Positions 1-12,156 are shown, counted from the first letter of the stretch. The stretch: DNA of 64,000 nucleotides from Eledone cirrhosa (GCA_964016885.1 OZ024741.1:410225464-410289463), one strand, 5' to 3'. Numbers and translations: made by a program. The notes: generated by a model not told the origin, from the letters alone.

Positions 1-128
1 CTTTGTGGTCTGAGTTCAAATCCCGCCGAGGTTAACTTTGCCTTTCATCCTTACGGGGTCGATAAAATAAAGTACCAGTAATACACTGAGATAATTTCTG
101 GCTTTGTGCCTAAAGTAGAAACAATTAT
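1..128 (+). repeat. tRNA-derived SINE, cut by window edge
   Basis: The segment begins inside a tRNA-like region. It shows a pol III B-box-like motif (gagttcaaatcccgcc), then the core 'tttgcctttcatccttacgg' and the tail phrase 'aaagtagaaacaatta'. The same core recurs at 1510-1681 and 19778-19972, which establishes a dispersed family. The A-box half lies outside the window. I recall this core as typical of cephalopod tRNA-related SINEs; that family link comes from memory. Confidence 0.8.
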
Positions 129-439
129 ATTATATTATTGTACTAGCAGCTGAGCCCGGTTGCACCCGGGGCCACTTTTTATTAAGTTAATAAATTGAAA
201 AATATTATTGAAAGTTTATTATAAAGAAGCAGTTTCAGAAAAAAAAAATAGAAATATGCACTTGGGGCTGGACGGCGTACAATGAGAAGTGGAGCAACGT
301 GAAAAGCGTTGTTTATTAACAGCGAAATAGCAATGTCGATGATATGCAATTTGAAAAATACTACTTACTGTTAGTGGTGGTTAACATGTATTAGAATTAA
401 AATAAAAACATGCGTCCCTTCTTCGCAATTTAAGGGTTT
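129..439. other. AT-rich spacer, no gene seen
   Basis: No supported ORF. A short GC-rich phrase near 146-172 (agctgagcccggttgcaccc) resembles the start of a widespread invertebrate dispersed repeat, but I cannot name it. The rest is AT-rich. Confidence 0.4.
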
Positions 440-1175
440 GGCGATACTTGGTTTTAGTGTCCTAAATTATCATCATCGACATTCAATTATTAGCTCCACC
501 CACTACACGATACGTCACGACACGTCATCAGCTGCTGCTGCGGCTTGATTTTTACATGTTCATTTTCTTACATGCTTCATTTTTACACGAAAAAACATTG
601 AATTTTTAGAATAAATATTTATTAAAATATTAACAGAGAAAATTAGATTTTTGATTTATTTTTTGAACAAAATAAATATTTATTTACAGTTTTTCACAGA
701 AAAACTATGCTTCATTTTTACATGAATATTTATTTACAGTTTTTAACAGAAAAAAAATTGCTGCGAAATACATTTTTTTTTTAACACACGATACGTCACG
801 AAGGTAAATGTTTCGAAAACAATTTAAACTGTATATCGCAACAATATATTGTTTAAACATTTTTTTTTCTGTTGTTTAAAACTGTAAATCTGTTAAAAAA
901 AAGACGTATTTAACCGAAACACTATGCTTCATTTTTACATGAATATTTATTTACATTTTTTAACAGAAAAATAATTGCTGCGAAATACATTTTTTTAAAA
1001 AACAGATTTACAGTTTTTAACAACAGAAAAAAGATTTCTTTAAACAATATATTGTTGCGATATAAAGTTTAAAATGTTTTCGAAACATTTACCTTCGTGA
1101 CGTATCGTGTAGTGGGTGGAGCTAATAATTGAATGTCGATGATGATAATTTAGGACACTAAAACCAAGTATCGCC
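440..1175. mobile_element. Foldback/MITE-like element with 80-bp TIRs
   Basis: The arms 440-520 and 1095-1175 are inverted copies that match across about 80 bp without a mismatch I can find. A second, nested inverted pair lies inside (about 786-895 against 1001-1110). It reuses the 'acgatacgtcacga' end of the outer arm, so the element folds into a compound hairpin. Internal direct repeats ('tgcttcatttttacatgaat' near 709 and 925) suggest internal duplication. The 7-mer agggttt at 433-439 and 1177-1183 is a candidate target duplication. There is no transposase ORF, so the element would be non-autonomous. Superfamily not determined. Confidence 0.75.
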
Positions 1176-1509
1176 GAGGGTTTTATTTCTTTTGATGGAA
1201 AACAGTAACCGTACTGCAGAATCGATTTCATAAAACGGTACTGTATGATCGTTAAATGTAGAAGGATGATGAAATTGTAAATAAGACAAAAGTATTAGAA
1301 CAGGGGGAAATAACTCACCGAACGCGATAGTTTTAGGGCCCCAGGGACCACATTTTTCAAGTTAGAGATTTGAAACCTCGTCTATTTGCTTCATTGGCAC
1401 TTTTTACATATGTGTGTGAATTTTCATGAGAGTCCGACCACATTTGAATTTCAACCACCGCCTATTTCACAAATATATATTAGATTACTATATTTCATTG
1501 GCAGTGAAT
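1176..1509. other. Spacer, no gene seen
   Basis: AT-rich DNA between a foldback element and a SINE. The open frame starting at 1386 runs into the SINE and is not supported as a gene. Confidence 0.4.
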
Positions 1510-1681
1510 TGGCAGTATTGGTAGAGGGTCGTAGTTATGTCGTAGTTACGTCCCTTTACGATCTGAGTTCAAATCCCGCCGAGGTTAACTTTGCCTTTCA
1601 TCCTTACGGGGTCGATAAAATAAAGTACCAGTAATACACTGGGTATTTGCTGGCCTTGTGCAAAAAGTAGAAACAATTATC
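1510..1681 (+). repeat. tRNA-derived SINE (second copy)
   Basis: Carries the B-box-like 'gagttcaaatcccgccgagg', the core 'tttgcctttcatccttacgg' and the end 'gtagaaacaattat' shared with the copies at 1-128 and 19778-19972. The 5' A-box region is degraded or truncated. The open frame through it is incidental. Confidence 0.8.
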
Positions 1682-2242
1682 TTATTATAATTTTCATCTT
1701 TTAATATACTATCTTTCCTAGCCATGACATAGATTTATATTCCCCTAAAAACTCCACACAACACAACTCAACAATTAATTTTTACATTCCTTTTAAACTT
1801 CACTATACCATATACACTCAACTATCAATTTGACAATCCCCTTCTTCCTAATAGATTCTTTATAGCAATTATATTATTAACACCCTTCAACCATTCCTTT
1901 CAAAGGGTCATGACCTCAACTAAAGTGAATTATTTTTCATCTTAACATCATATGGAAAAAAAACAATCTGATTGGTTAGTTCTTCAGCTACCTCCAAATA
2001 AGGTCATAGAACTAAACATAATACTAATTTACTAGTAATTTTGAATAAAATTATTATTGGTTTTGACAACAGCTGGTGATATGCATGTAAGTAAACATTC
2101 TCTTTATCTGATATTTTGTAACTAACCTTACATAGATCGATATCGAAGTATAGTTACGATGTATTATCATCACCTAGAAACGATCGTAAAGTAGTGAAGT
2201 ATATTTCTAATGACTTGATTTTTTATTTCATTGTTTTAACTT

Positions 2243-2246
<4 letters not shown>
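1682..2246. other. AT-rich spacer, no gene seen
   Basis: AT-rich unique-looking sequence with many stops on both strands. No motif recognised. Confidence 0.4.
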
Positions 2247-2295
<49 letters not shown>

Positions 2296-2308
2296 TATAT
2301 ATACACAC

Positions 2309-2380
<72 letters not shown>
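2247..2380. repeat. (TA)n microsatellite with (CA) interruptions
   Basis: About 134 bp of alternating TA, broken by short 'tacacaca' blocks near 2284 and 2303. The tyrosine/isoleucine-rich open frames over it are artefacts of the dinucleotide repeat. It directly abuts a LINE 3'-end copy. Confidence 0.95.
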
Positions 2381-2383
<3 letters not shown>

Positions 2384-2597
2384 CCGTGTAGGTAACACGG
2401 TAAAAAGTTCCCAGTTCCACACTGTAAATGTGGTTGGTGTTAGGAAGGGCATCCAGCAGTAGAAAACCAGCCAGATAGTCCTATATGAGCGAGACACGGT
2501 CACCCAACCAACCTTGCCTGAAGTGGGACAACTCCCATCTAACCCATGCTAGCGTGGAAAATGGACGTTAAACGAAGATGATGATGATGATGATATA
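2381..2597 (+). mobile_element. 5'-truncated LINE 3'-UTR copy with (GAT)n tail
   Basis: Matches the 3' UTRs of the LINEs at 28720-32090 and 34754-37388. Shared landmarks in order are 'gtgtaggtaacacggtaaaa', 'ggttggtgttaggaagggca', 'aacccatgctagcgtggaaa' and 'ggacgttaaacg', followed by (GAT)n. No coding part is present, as expected of a severely 5'-truncated retroposition product. Confidence 0.85.
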
Positions 2598-3064
2598 TGT
2601 CTACACACACACACAAATATACATATATATATGATGGTTGCCCCCTCGTTATCGAGTATGGCCATTACACGATATACCATTATTAATAATTATCAATTAA
2701 TGCCATCGTGCAATGCCTGGACATGAGGATATTTTTTAAAGTGAGGGAAGACTGTGCACTGAGCCAATCCCACTCTCTGAGCGACAGTAGCTATAACCCG
2801 AAAAGAAGAAAAGATCAACATCATCGGTAACTACTGAGCCGCAGGTTTTATATCGGAGTTATCCCAGTTTCCTGAGTTGCCTTCTCCTAGAAGAATGCCC
2901 TGACAAAGGCTAGGGATCCTTCACTCCCAGTGGTTTAACTGCGCGGTACATGTGTATATACATATTTACACACTTTTGGATGGCTGTTGACTCTTATGAG
3001 TTCTTCCGCCCTTTGTCAGGTTTTGTTTTTTGTCCTGAAGGGTGTCGAAAATCACCCTCCTCAC
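2598..3064. other. Spacer and unidentified repeat-like sequence
   Basis: Short (CA)n/(TA)n stretches near 2600-2630 precede GC-balanced sequence without a long ORF. From about 2980 the sequence may already belong to the LINE 3' end described next. No gene recognised. Confidence 0.35.
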
Positions 3065-3198
3065 CAAGTAAACTTGGTGGGGTTGCCGGTATAGTCGCCG
3101 ACGACCCGACGATGTCGGGTCACTCTTGAGTGCTACTGGTAACATGTAACCCAGTACAACATACATACATACATACACACACACATACATACATACAT
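3065..3198 (+). mobile_element. 3' end of a second LINE-like family, (ACAT)n tail
   Basis: The block from 'accaagtaaacttggtgggg' to 'gtaacatgtaacccagtaca' is followed by a tetranucleotide (acat)n tail at about 3160-3198. The same block recurs at 3868-4003, and its last phrase recurs at about 2231x ('agcatgtaacccagtacaac'). A conserved end followed by a simple tail is typical of non-LTR retrotransposon 3' ends; family not identified. Confidence 0.6.
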
Positions 3199-3199
3199 A

Positions 3200-3867
3200 A
3201 AGCTGTTAGCAAAAAACGCCGATACCTGAAGAAGGTAGATGAAAGAAAAGTGCTTAATAAAAGATTCAGACGAAACCAAACATCAGTCTATAGAGATATG
3301 AAGGGCAAAATAATAAGTGTCACTGAGGCCCCATCCCAGAAAGACAGATTCTTTTTGGAGAAAAAATATGTGGTGAAAAGAAGAATTTAAGCCAAGATGC
3401 AGTGTGGTTAAAAGAAATCCGAAAGAATTATTGCTCCTACACTACAACAAAAACATACGAAATAAGTGAGGGTACCCTTGAGACTGTGATAGGAAAACTC
3501 CAAGATAAGAAAATATCAGGAAGAGACATGATCGTCGGCTACTGGTACAAAAAAACTGATATTCTATTGGCGGTATCTTACTGACCTCTACCAACAAGTT
3601 CTTAAGGGAGATACACTTATACCAGAATGGTTGACTACCGACCCATTGCATGCCAGAACCTGATGTATAAGATGTATACAGCCTGCCTGAACCTATTCCT
3701 CCAAGATCACTGAAAATAATAACATCATCACAGATGAACAAGCAGCTGGAAGGAAGAGGTTTGGAGATGTGCTGAACAACTCCTAATCAACAAAACTGCA
3801 ATGTCGGAGGTGCGACAACTTAGGAGGAATATGGTTACAGTCTGGCTGGACTACAGGAAAGCTTTCA
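3200..3867 (+). pseudogene. Broken non-LTR reverse transcriptase fragment
   Basis: Conceptual translation over several frames gives a continuous but damaged RT-like stretch. A basic segment (3202-3390) leads to 'VWLKEIRKNYCSYTTTKTYE' and then 'ISGRDMIVGYWYKK' (about 3403-3555). After a frame change come 'RPIACQNLMYKMYTACLNLF' (about 3640-3700) and 'VTVWLDYRKAFNS' (about 3836-3870). The last contains the RT motif A context, with Asn where the catalytic Asp of 'KAFD' is expected. Stops and at least two frameshifts interrupt it, and motifs B and C (the YxDD box) are absent because the fragment ends at 3870. Repeats of another LINE 3' end flank both sides. It is a dead fragment of a non-LTR element different from the LINE at 28.7-32 kb. 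The clade is uncertain. Confidence 0.7.
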
Positions 3868-4003
3868 ATTCCAAGTAAACTTGGTGGGGTTACCGGTTTA
3901 GTCGCTGACGACCCGACCATGCGACAGGTTGTACTGGGTTACATGTTACCAGTATCACTCAAGAGTGACCCGACATAATACATACATACATACACATACA
4001 TAT
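3868..4003. mobile_element. Rearranged copy of the (ACAT)n-tailed LINE end
   Basis: Its first half repeats 3066-3115 in direct orientation ('ccaagtaaacttggtggggt'). Its second half (about 3929-3977) is the reverse complement of the stretch at about 3110-3160. A (cata)n tail follows. The half-inversion suggests a rearranged or twin-primed insertion. Confidence 0.6.
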
Positions 4004-4284
4004 ATGAAACATATCCAAAATAATGTTTGGTAACACTTTCGAAAATTTATTTTCGTTTATTATCGAAAATAAGTTTTTGAAAAATCAAAAAAAAAAAAAA
4101 AATAAGAATGCAGGTCAAATATTCCGACTAAATATTTTGTCCAAATCTTCGAAAAACTACAAAAAGATTTCTAAAATTTTCGAAAGAATTTTGAAAAAAA
4201 TCGTCGATAATGGTTTCTGGTAAAATATTTCTTAAAATCTTTTTGTACAAGACAAGTTTATTCTCACACACACACACATACACA
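4004..4284. other. AT-rich spacer with poly(A) run, no gene
   Basis: Contains an A-rich run near 4084-4104 and recurring 'ttcgaaaa' words, which reappear at 4600-4860. The open frame at 4023 is low-complexity and unsupported. A short (CA)n tract ends the segment. Confidence 0.4.
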
Positions 4285-4515
4285 TCTTCACCATCTCAGT
4301 AAAGTATTAGTGCTGGTGTTATGATAAAAATACACCCAGTCCACTCTGTATTGGATTCATAATAAAATGTTAAAGTGTTACCAATCTTTGCTATAAAGTG
4401 ACTGGAATTAGGAAAAGCATCCAGCCATAGAAATCATGCCCCAAATGGAATGTATGAGCAGAACATAGTCACAACATGACAGCTTGTCTCACCCATGCAA
4501 GCATGGGCTGCCTTC
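4285..4515 (+). mobile_element. Degenerate LINE 3'-UTR-like repeat
   Basis: Diverged landmarks match the (GAT)n LINE 3' UTRs: 'aggaaaagcatccagccata' for the usual 'aggaagggcatccagc', and 'ctcacccatgcaagcatggg' for 'ctaacccatgctagcgtgg'. No (GAT)n tail remains, so this is an old copy or a relative. Confidence 0.55.
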
Positions 4516-4878
4516 TCCATGGGTTACCGAGACCATGTCTACCCTTTCTAGTCTTAATTTAATCAGAATCTCTGCCCTTTGTTCAAAATTGGTGCAAAAA
4601 GTTTTCTCGAAGATGTGGGCTAAAAATTCCTTTGAAGAAATAACCAAAAATATTTTTCGAAAATTTCGCCAAATAATTTTCGGAAAAATTCAGACAAAAA
4701 TTTCTTTAATATTGCCAAAAACATTATTTAAAACTTGGTGAAATTTTTTGCAAAAATTTGTTTTTTGAAAATTTAGATAACATTTTTTTTTTAATTAATT
4801 ACATTTTTTTTCGATAATTTACCCATAATTTTTTTCCAGAATTTGGTCTAAAGTTTATTAAAAAATTGAGCCAAAAGT
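4516..4878. other. AT-rich spacer, no gene seen
   Basis: Rich in 'tttcgaaaa' words like those at 4023-4200, so the repeat at 4285-4515 may have inserted into one AT-rich unit. No supported ORF. Confidence 0.35.
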
Positions 4879-4934
4879 TCTATGTTGTTTAACCCTTTCA
4901 TTTCAATATTTCTAATGAAAGACACTGTTCATGG
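4879..4934 (+). repeat. Solitary copy of the 49-bp satellite monomer
   Basis: 'ctatgttgtttaacccttt', 'catttcaatatttctaatga' and 'aagacactgt' occur in the same order as in the monomers of the array at 32231-64000. Here a single unit stands alone about 27 kb from the array. Confidence 0.75.
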
Positions 4935-5214
4935 TTTTTAATTAATTTTGAAAACAACAAGAAATTCTTTGCTACTGTATAAAATAATTAACTCTCTTAT
5001 TATTAAGCTGGTGTTTGGAATGTAACTTAACGAAAGTTCTTACATAGAATTATGATGGAAAATTTTTAGATGATTACAAACACTAACCTTTTCATTGTGT
5101 ATGTGTAGGGACCCATAACCCCTGTGAGAGTCTTAAGGGTACCATATTGAGATATAGCATTTCTTTGACATTTTTAAACCTGGCGTATCCCATCTCCTCT
5201 CCAGGCCTAAATAC
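4935..5214. other. Spacer, no gene seen
   Basis: AT-rich. The phrase 'attattaagctggtgtttgga' near 5000 recurs at about 5461, suggesting a local duplication. No ORF is supported. Confidence 0.35.
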
Positions 5215-5362
5215 AGCAGACTTTGTCCGGAGAATGACAGAGAACGTGAGGGAATGGAAGTGAGAAAGAGATATAGAGGAAGAATCGACCCAGTACTTGA
5301 CTGGTACTTTTTTTTTATCGAACTCGAATGGATGAAAGGCAAAGTTGACCTCAGAACACTTT
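5215..5362 (-). repeat. Diverged SINE copy, minus strand
   Basis: The reverse complement contains 'caactttgcctttcatcc', 'gataaaaaaaaagtaccagt' and 'actgggtcgattcttcct', the order seen in the plus-strand SINE cores at 1-128 and 1510-1681. The tRNA-like head is missing. Confidence 0.6.
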
Positions 5363-5743
5363 CATTACTATATTTCTAAAGATAGATACTACCTCTACCT
5401 TTCAGTTGGGGACAGTTGTTTCTGACAGGACCCTCAGAGAGGAATATACCTAAGATTCTCATTATTAAGTTGGTGTTTGGAATATAACTCCAATAAGAAT
5501 AGAATTCTTATTGGAACCACCAATAATTGAAGGAACCATAATACTCTTCAGGGGAAACTTTTAATAAATATTAAACTGCTCCTTAACCACTTCAGTGCCG
5601 TAGACGCAGCAACTCGTCCTAACATGTTTGAACTCTTTTCCAACAGTTCATACCTTCAAAGCTAGATGGCACTACTTGTTCATTGATGTCACATTTGTCA
5701 ATCACTCAGATATGTGTTGTTAATAAATGTTTATTTAAAACCC
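5363..5743. other. Left flank of the 40-bp satellite, no gene
   Basis: No gene recognised. The stretch 5501-5556 has an inverted, diverged partner at 19437-19492 on the far side of the satellite block (shared words 'tcccctgaagagtatt' and 'ggttccaataag' on the complementary strand). Confidence 0.4.
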
Positions 5744-8180
5744 AGCACAGCAACTGTAGCTGTATAAAATATACACAGCAGTCAACACAGCAACTGTAGC
5801 TGTGTAAAATATGCACAGCAGTCGACACAGCAACTGTAGCTGTGTAAAATATACGCAGCAGTCAACACAGCAACTGTAGCTGTGTAAAATATACACAGCA
5901 GTCAACACAGCAACTGTAGCTGTGTAAAATATGCACAGCAGTCGACACAGCAACTGTAGCTGTGTAAAATATACACAGCAGTCAACACAGCAACTGTAGC
6001 TGTGTAAAATATGCACAGCAGTCGACACAGCAACTGTAGCTGTGTAAAATATACGCAGCAGTCAACACAGCAACTGTAGCTGTGTAAAATATACGCAGCA
6101 GTCAACACAGCAACTGTAGCTGTGTAAAATATACGCAGCAGTCAACACAGCAACTGTAGCTGTGTAAAATATACGCAGCAATCAACACTGCAGCTGTAGC
6201 TGTGTAAAATATACACAGCAATCAACACTGCAGCTGTAGCTGTGTAAAATATACACAGCAGTCAACACAGCAACTGTAGCTGTGTAAAATATACACAGCA
6301 ATCAACACTGCAGCTGTAGCTGTGTAAAATATACACAGCAATCAACACTGCAACTGTAGCTGTGTAAAATATACACAGCAGTCGACACAGCAACTGTAGA
6401 TGTGTAAAATATACACAGCAATCAACACTGCAACTGTAGCTGTGTAAAATATACACAGCAATCAACACAGCAACTGTAGCTGTGTAAAATATACACAGCA
6501 ATCAACACTGCAACTGTAGCTGTGTAAAGTATACACAGCAGTCAACACAGCAACTGTAGCTGTGTAAAATATACACAGCAATCAACACTGCAACTGTAGC
6601 TGTGTAAAGTATACACAGCAGTCAACACAGCAACTGTAGCTGTGTAAAATATACACAGCAGTCGACACAGCAACTGTAGATGTGTAAAATATACACAGCA
6701 ATCAACACTGCAACTGTAGCTGTGTAAAATATACACAGCAATCAACACTGCAACTGTAGCTGTGTAAAATATACACAGCAATCAACACAGCAACTGTAGC
6801 TGTGTAAAATATACACAGCAGTCAACACAGCTACTGTAGCTGTGTAAAATATACGCAGCAATCAACACTCCAACTGTAGCTGTGTAAAATATACACAGCA
6901 GTCAACACAGCAACTGTAGCTGTGTAAAATATACACAGCAATCAACACTCCAACTGTAGCTGTGTAAAATATACACAGCAGTCAACACAGCAACTGTAGC
7001 TGTGTAAAATATACGCAGCAATCAACACTGCAACTGTAGCTGTGTAAAGTATACACAGCAGTCAACACAGCAACTGTAGCTGTGTAAAATATACGCAGCA
7101 ATCAACACTGCAACTGTAGCTGTGTAAAATATACACAGCAGTCAACACAGCAACTGTAGCTGTGTAAAATATACGCAGCAATCAACACTGCAACTGTAGC
7201 TGTGTAAAATATACACAGCAATCAACACTGCAACTGTAGCTGTGTAAAATATACACAGCAGTCAACACAGCAACTGTAGCTGTGTAAAATATACGCAGCA
7301 GTCAACACAGCAACTGTAGCTGTGTAAAATATACGCAGCAATCAACTCTCCAACTGTAGCTGTGTAAAATATACACAGCAATCAACACTGCGACTGTAGC
7401 TGTGTAAAATATACACAGCAGTCAACACAGCAACTGTAGCTGTGTAAAATATACGCAGCAGTCAACACTGCAACTGTAGCTGTGTAAAATATACGCAGCA
7501 ATCAACACTGCAACTGTAGCTGTGTAAAATATACACAGCAATCAACACTGCAACTGTAGCTGTGTAAAATATACACAGCAGTCAACACAGCAACTGTAGC
7601 TGTGTAAAATATACGCAGCAGTCAACACAGCAACTGTAGCTGTGTAAAATATACGCAGCAGTCAACACAGCAACTGTAGCTGTGTAAAATATACACAGCA
7701 GTCAACACATCAACTGTAGCTGTGTAAAATATACACAGCAGTCAACACAGAAACTGTAGCTGTGTAAAATATACACAGCAGTCAACACAGCAACTGTAGC
7801 TGTGTAAAATATACACAGCAGTCAACACTGCAACTGTAGCCGTGTAAAATATACACAGCAATCAACACTCCAACTGTAGCTGTGTAAAATATACGCAGCA
7901 GTCAACTCTCCAACTGTAGCTGTGTAAAATATACACAGCAACTGTAGCTGTGTAAAATATACACAGCAGTCAACACAGCAACTGTAGCTGTGTAAAATAT
8001 ACACAGCAGTCAACACAGCAACTGTAGCTGTATAAAATATACACAGCAGTCAACACAGCAACTGTAGCTGTGTAAAATATACACAGCAGTCAACACAGCA
8101 ACTGTAGCTGTGTAAAATATACACAGTAGTCAACACTGCAACTGTAGCTGTGTAAAATATACACAGCAGTCAACACAGCA

Positions 8181-11100
8181 ACTGTATCTGTGTAAAATAT
8201 ACGCAACAGTCAACACTCTAACTGTAGCTGTGTAAAATATACGCAGCAGTCAACACTCCAACTGTAGCTGTGTAAAATATACACAGCAGTCAACACTGCA
8301 ACTGTAGCTGTGTAAAATATACACAGCAGTCAACTCTCCAACTGTAGCTGTGTAAAATATACACAGCAGTCAACACTCCAACTGTAGCTGTGTAAAATAT
8401 ACACAGCAGTCAACACTGCAACTGTAGCTGTGTAAAATATACACAGCAGTCAACTCTCCAACTGTAGCTGTGTAAAATATACGCAGCAGTCAACACTGCA
8501 GCTGTAGCTGTGTAAAATATACGCAGCAGTCAACACTGCAACTGTAGCTGTGTAAAATATACACAGCAATCAACACTGCAACTGTAGCTGTGTAAAATAT
8601 ACACAGCAATCAACACTGCAGCTGTAGCTGTGTAAAATATACACAGCAGTCAACACAGCAACTGTAGCTGTGTAAAATATACACAGCAATCAACACTGCA
8701 GCTGTAGCTGTGTAAAATATACACAGCAATCAACACTGCAACTGTAGCTGTGTAAAATATACACAGCAGTCGACACAGCAACTGTAGATGTGTAAAATAT
8801 ACACAGCAATCAACACTGCAACTGTAGCTGTGTAAAATATACACAGCAATCAACACAGCAACTGTAGCTGTGTAAAATATACACAGCAATCAACACTGCA
8901 ACTGTAGCTGTGTAAAGTATACACAGCAGTCAACACAGCAACTGTAGCTGTGTAAAATATACGCAGCAGTCAACACAGCAACTGTAGCTGTGTAAAATAT
9001 ACGCAGCAGTCAACACAGCAACTGTAGCTGTGTAAAATATACGCAGCAATCAACACTGCAGCTGTAGCTGTGTAAAATATACACAGCAGTCAACACAGCA
9101 ACTGTAGCTGTGTAAAATATACACAGCAATCAACACTGCAGCTGTAGCTGTGTAAAATATACACAGCAATCAACACTGCAACTGTAGCTGTGTAAAATAT
9201 ACACAGCAGTCGACACAGCAACTGTAGATGTGTAAAATATACACAGCAATCAACACTGCAACTGTAGCTGTGTAAAATATACACAGCAATCAACACAGCA
9301 ACTGTAGCTGTGTAAAATATACACAGCAATCAACACTGCAACTGTAGCTGTGTAAAGTATACACAGCAGTCAACACAGCAACTGTAGCTGTGTAAAATAT
9401 ACACAGCAATCAACACTGCAACTGTAGCTGTGTAAAGTATACACAGCAGTCAACACAGCAACTGTAGCTGTGTAAAATATACACAGCAGTCGACACAGCA
9501 ACTGTAGATGTGTAAAATATACACAGCAATCAACACTGCAACTGTAGCTGTGTAAAATATACACAGCAATCAACACTGCAACTGTAGCTGTGTAAAATAT
9601 ACACAGCAATCAACACAGCAACTGTAGCTGTGTAAAATATACACAGCAGTCAACACAGCTACTGTAGCTGTGTAAAATATACGCAGCAATCAACACTCCA
9701 ACTGTAGCTGTGTAAAATATACACAGCAGTCAACACAGCAACTGTAGCTGTGTAAAATATACACAGCAATCAACACTCCAACTGTAGCTGTGTAAAATAT
9801 ACACAGCAGTCAACACAGCAACTGTAGCTGTGTAAAATATACGCAGCAATCAACACTGCAACTGTAGCTGTGTAAAGTATACACAGCAGTCAACACAGCA
9901 ACTGTAGCTGTGTAAAATATACGCAGCAATCAACACTGCAACTGTAGCTGTGTAAAATATACACAGCAGTCAACACAGCAACTGTAGCTGTGTAAAATAT
10001 ACGCAGCAATCAACACTGCAACTGTAGCTGTGTAAAATATACACAGCAATCAACACTGCAACTGTAGCTGTGTAAAATATACACAGCAGTCAACACAGCA
10101 ACTGTAGCTGTGTAAAATATACGCAGCAGTCAACACAGCAACTGTAGCTGTGTAAAATATACGCAGCAATCAACTCTCCAACTGTAGCTGTGTAAAATAT
10201 ACACAGCAATCAACACTGCAACTGTAGCTGTGTAAAATATACACAGCAGTCAACACAGCAACTGTAGCTGTGTAAAATATACGCAGCAGTCAACACTGCA
10301 ACTGTAGCTGTGTAAAATATACGCAGCAATCAACACTGCAACTGTAGCTGTGTAAAATATACACAGCAATCAACACTGCAACTGTAGCTGTGTAAAATAT
10401 ACACAGCAGTCAACACAGCAACTGTAGCTGTGTAAAATATACGCAGCAGTCAACACAGCAACTGTAGCTGTGTAAAATATACGCAGCAGTCAACACAGCA
10501 ACTGTAGCTGTGTAAAATATACACAGCAGTCAACACATCAACTGTAGCTGTGTAAAATATACACAGCAGTCAACACAGAAACTGTAGCTGAGTAAAATAT
10601 ACACAGCAGTCAACACAGCAACTGTAGCTGTGTAAAATATACACAGCAGTCAACACTGCAACTGTAGCCGTGTAAAATATACACAGCAATCAACACTCCA
10701 ACTGTAGCTGTGTAAAATATACGCAGCAGTCAACTCTCCAACTGTAGCTGTGTAAAATATACACAGCAACTGTAGCTGTGTAAAATATACACAGCAGTCA
10801 ACACAGCAACTGTAGCTGTGTAAAATATACACAGCAGTCAACACAGCAACTGTAGCTGTATAAAATATACACAGCAGTCAACACAGCAACTGTAGCTGTG
10901 TAAAATATACACAGCAGTCAACACAGCAACTGTAGCTGTGTAAAATATACACAGTAGTCAACACTGCAACTGTAGCTGTGTAAAATATACACACCAGTCA
11001 ACACAGCAACTGTATCTGTGTAAAATATACGCAGCAGTCAACACTCTAACTGTAGCTGTGTAAAATATACGCAGCAGTCAACACTCCAACTGTAGCTGTG

Positions 11101-12156
11101 TAAAATATACACAGCAGTCAACACTGCAACTGTAGCTGTGTAAAATATACACAGCAGTCAACTCTCCAACTGTAGCTGTGTAAAATATACACAGCAGTCA
11201 ACACTCCAACTGTAGCTGTGTAAAATATACACAGCAGTCAACACTGCAACTGTAGCTGTGTAAAATATACACAGCAGTCAACTCTCCAACTGTAGCTGTG
11301 TAAAATATACGCAGCAGTCAACACTGCAGCTGTAGCTGTGTAAAATATACGCAGCAGTCAACACAGCAACTGTAGCTGTGTAAAATATACACAGCAATCA
11401 ACACTGCAACTGTAGCTGTGTAAAATATACACAGCAATCAACACTGCAACTGTAGCTGTGTAAAATATACACAGCAATCAACACTGCAACTGTAGCTGTG
11501 TAAAATATACACAGTAATCAACACTGCAACTGTAGCTGTGTAAAATATACACAGCAATCAACACTGCAACTGTAGCTGTGTAAAATATACGCAGCAGTCA
11601 ACACAGCAACTGTAGCTGTGTAAAATATACGCAGCAGTCAACACAGCAACTGTAGCTGTGTAAAATATACACAGCAGTCAACACATCAACTGTAGCTGTG
11701 TAAAATATACACAGCAGTCAACACAGAAACTGTAGCTGTGTAAAATATACACAGCAGTCAACACAGCAACTGTAGCTGTGTAAAATATACACAGCAGTCA
11801 ACACTGCAACTGTAGCCGTGTAAAATATACACAGCAATCAACACTCCAACTGTAGCTGTGTAAAATATACGCAGCAGTCAACTCTCCAACTGTAGCTGTG
11901 TAAAATATACACAGCAACTGTAGCTGTGTAAAATATACACAGCAGTCAACACAGCAACTGTAGCTGTGTAAAATATACACAGCAGTCAACACAGCAACTG
12001 TAGCTGTATAAAATATACACAGCAGTCAACACAGCAACTGTAGCTGTGTAAAATATACACAGCAGTCAACACAGCAACTGTAGCTGTGTAAAATATACAC
12101 AGTAGTCAACACTGCAACTGTAGCTGTGTAAAATATACACAGCAGTCAACACAGCA
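8181..12156. repeat. Higher-order repeat copy 1 (3976 bp) of the 40-bp satellite
   Basis: The rare 'actgtatctg' variant unit, followed by 'acgcaacagt', occurs at 8181 and again at 12157, exactly 3976 bp away. That equals 98 units of 40 bp plus two 28-bp units. Other variant blocks (such as those starting at 8650, 9090 and 9370) repeat at 12626, 13066 and 13346 with the same offset. A sub-period of 2828 bp (8181 to 11009) and one of 1148 bp (11009 to 12157) make up the whole. Confidence 0.85.

Noticed and set aside
2194..2503. Tyr/Ile-rich ORFs over (TA)n, also at 25893-26128, 26969-27214 and 27819-28010
   Set aside because: Dinucleotide TA reads as alternating Tyr and Ile in any frame; not coding.
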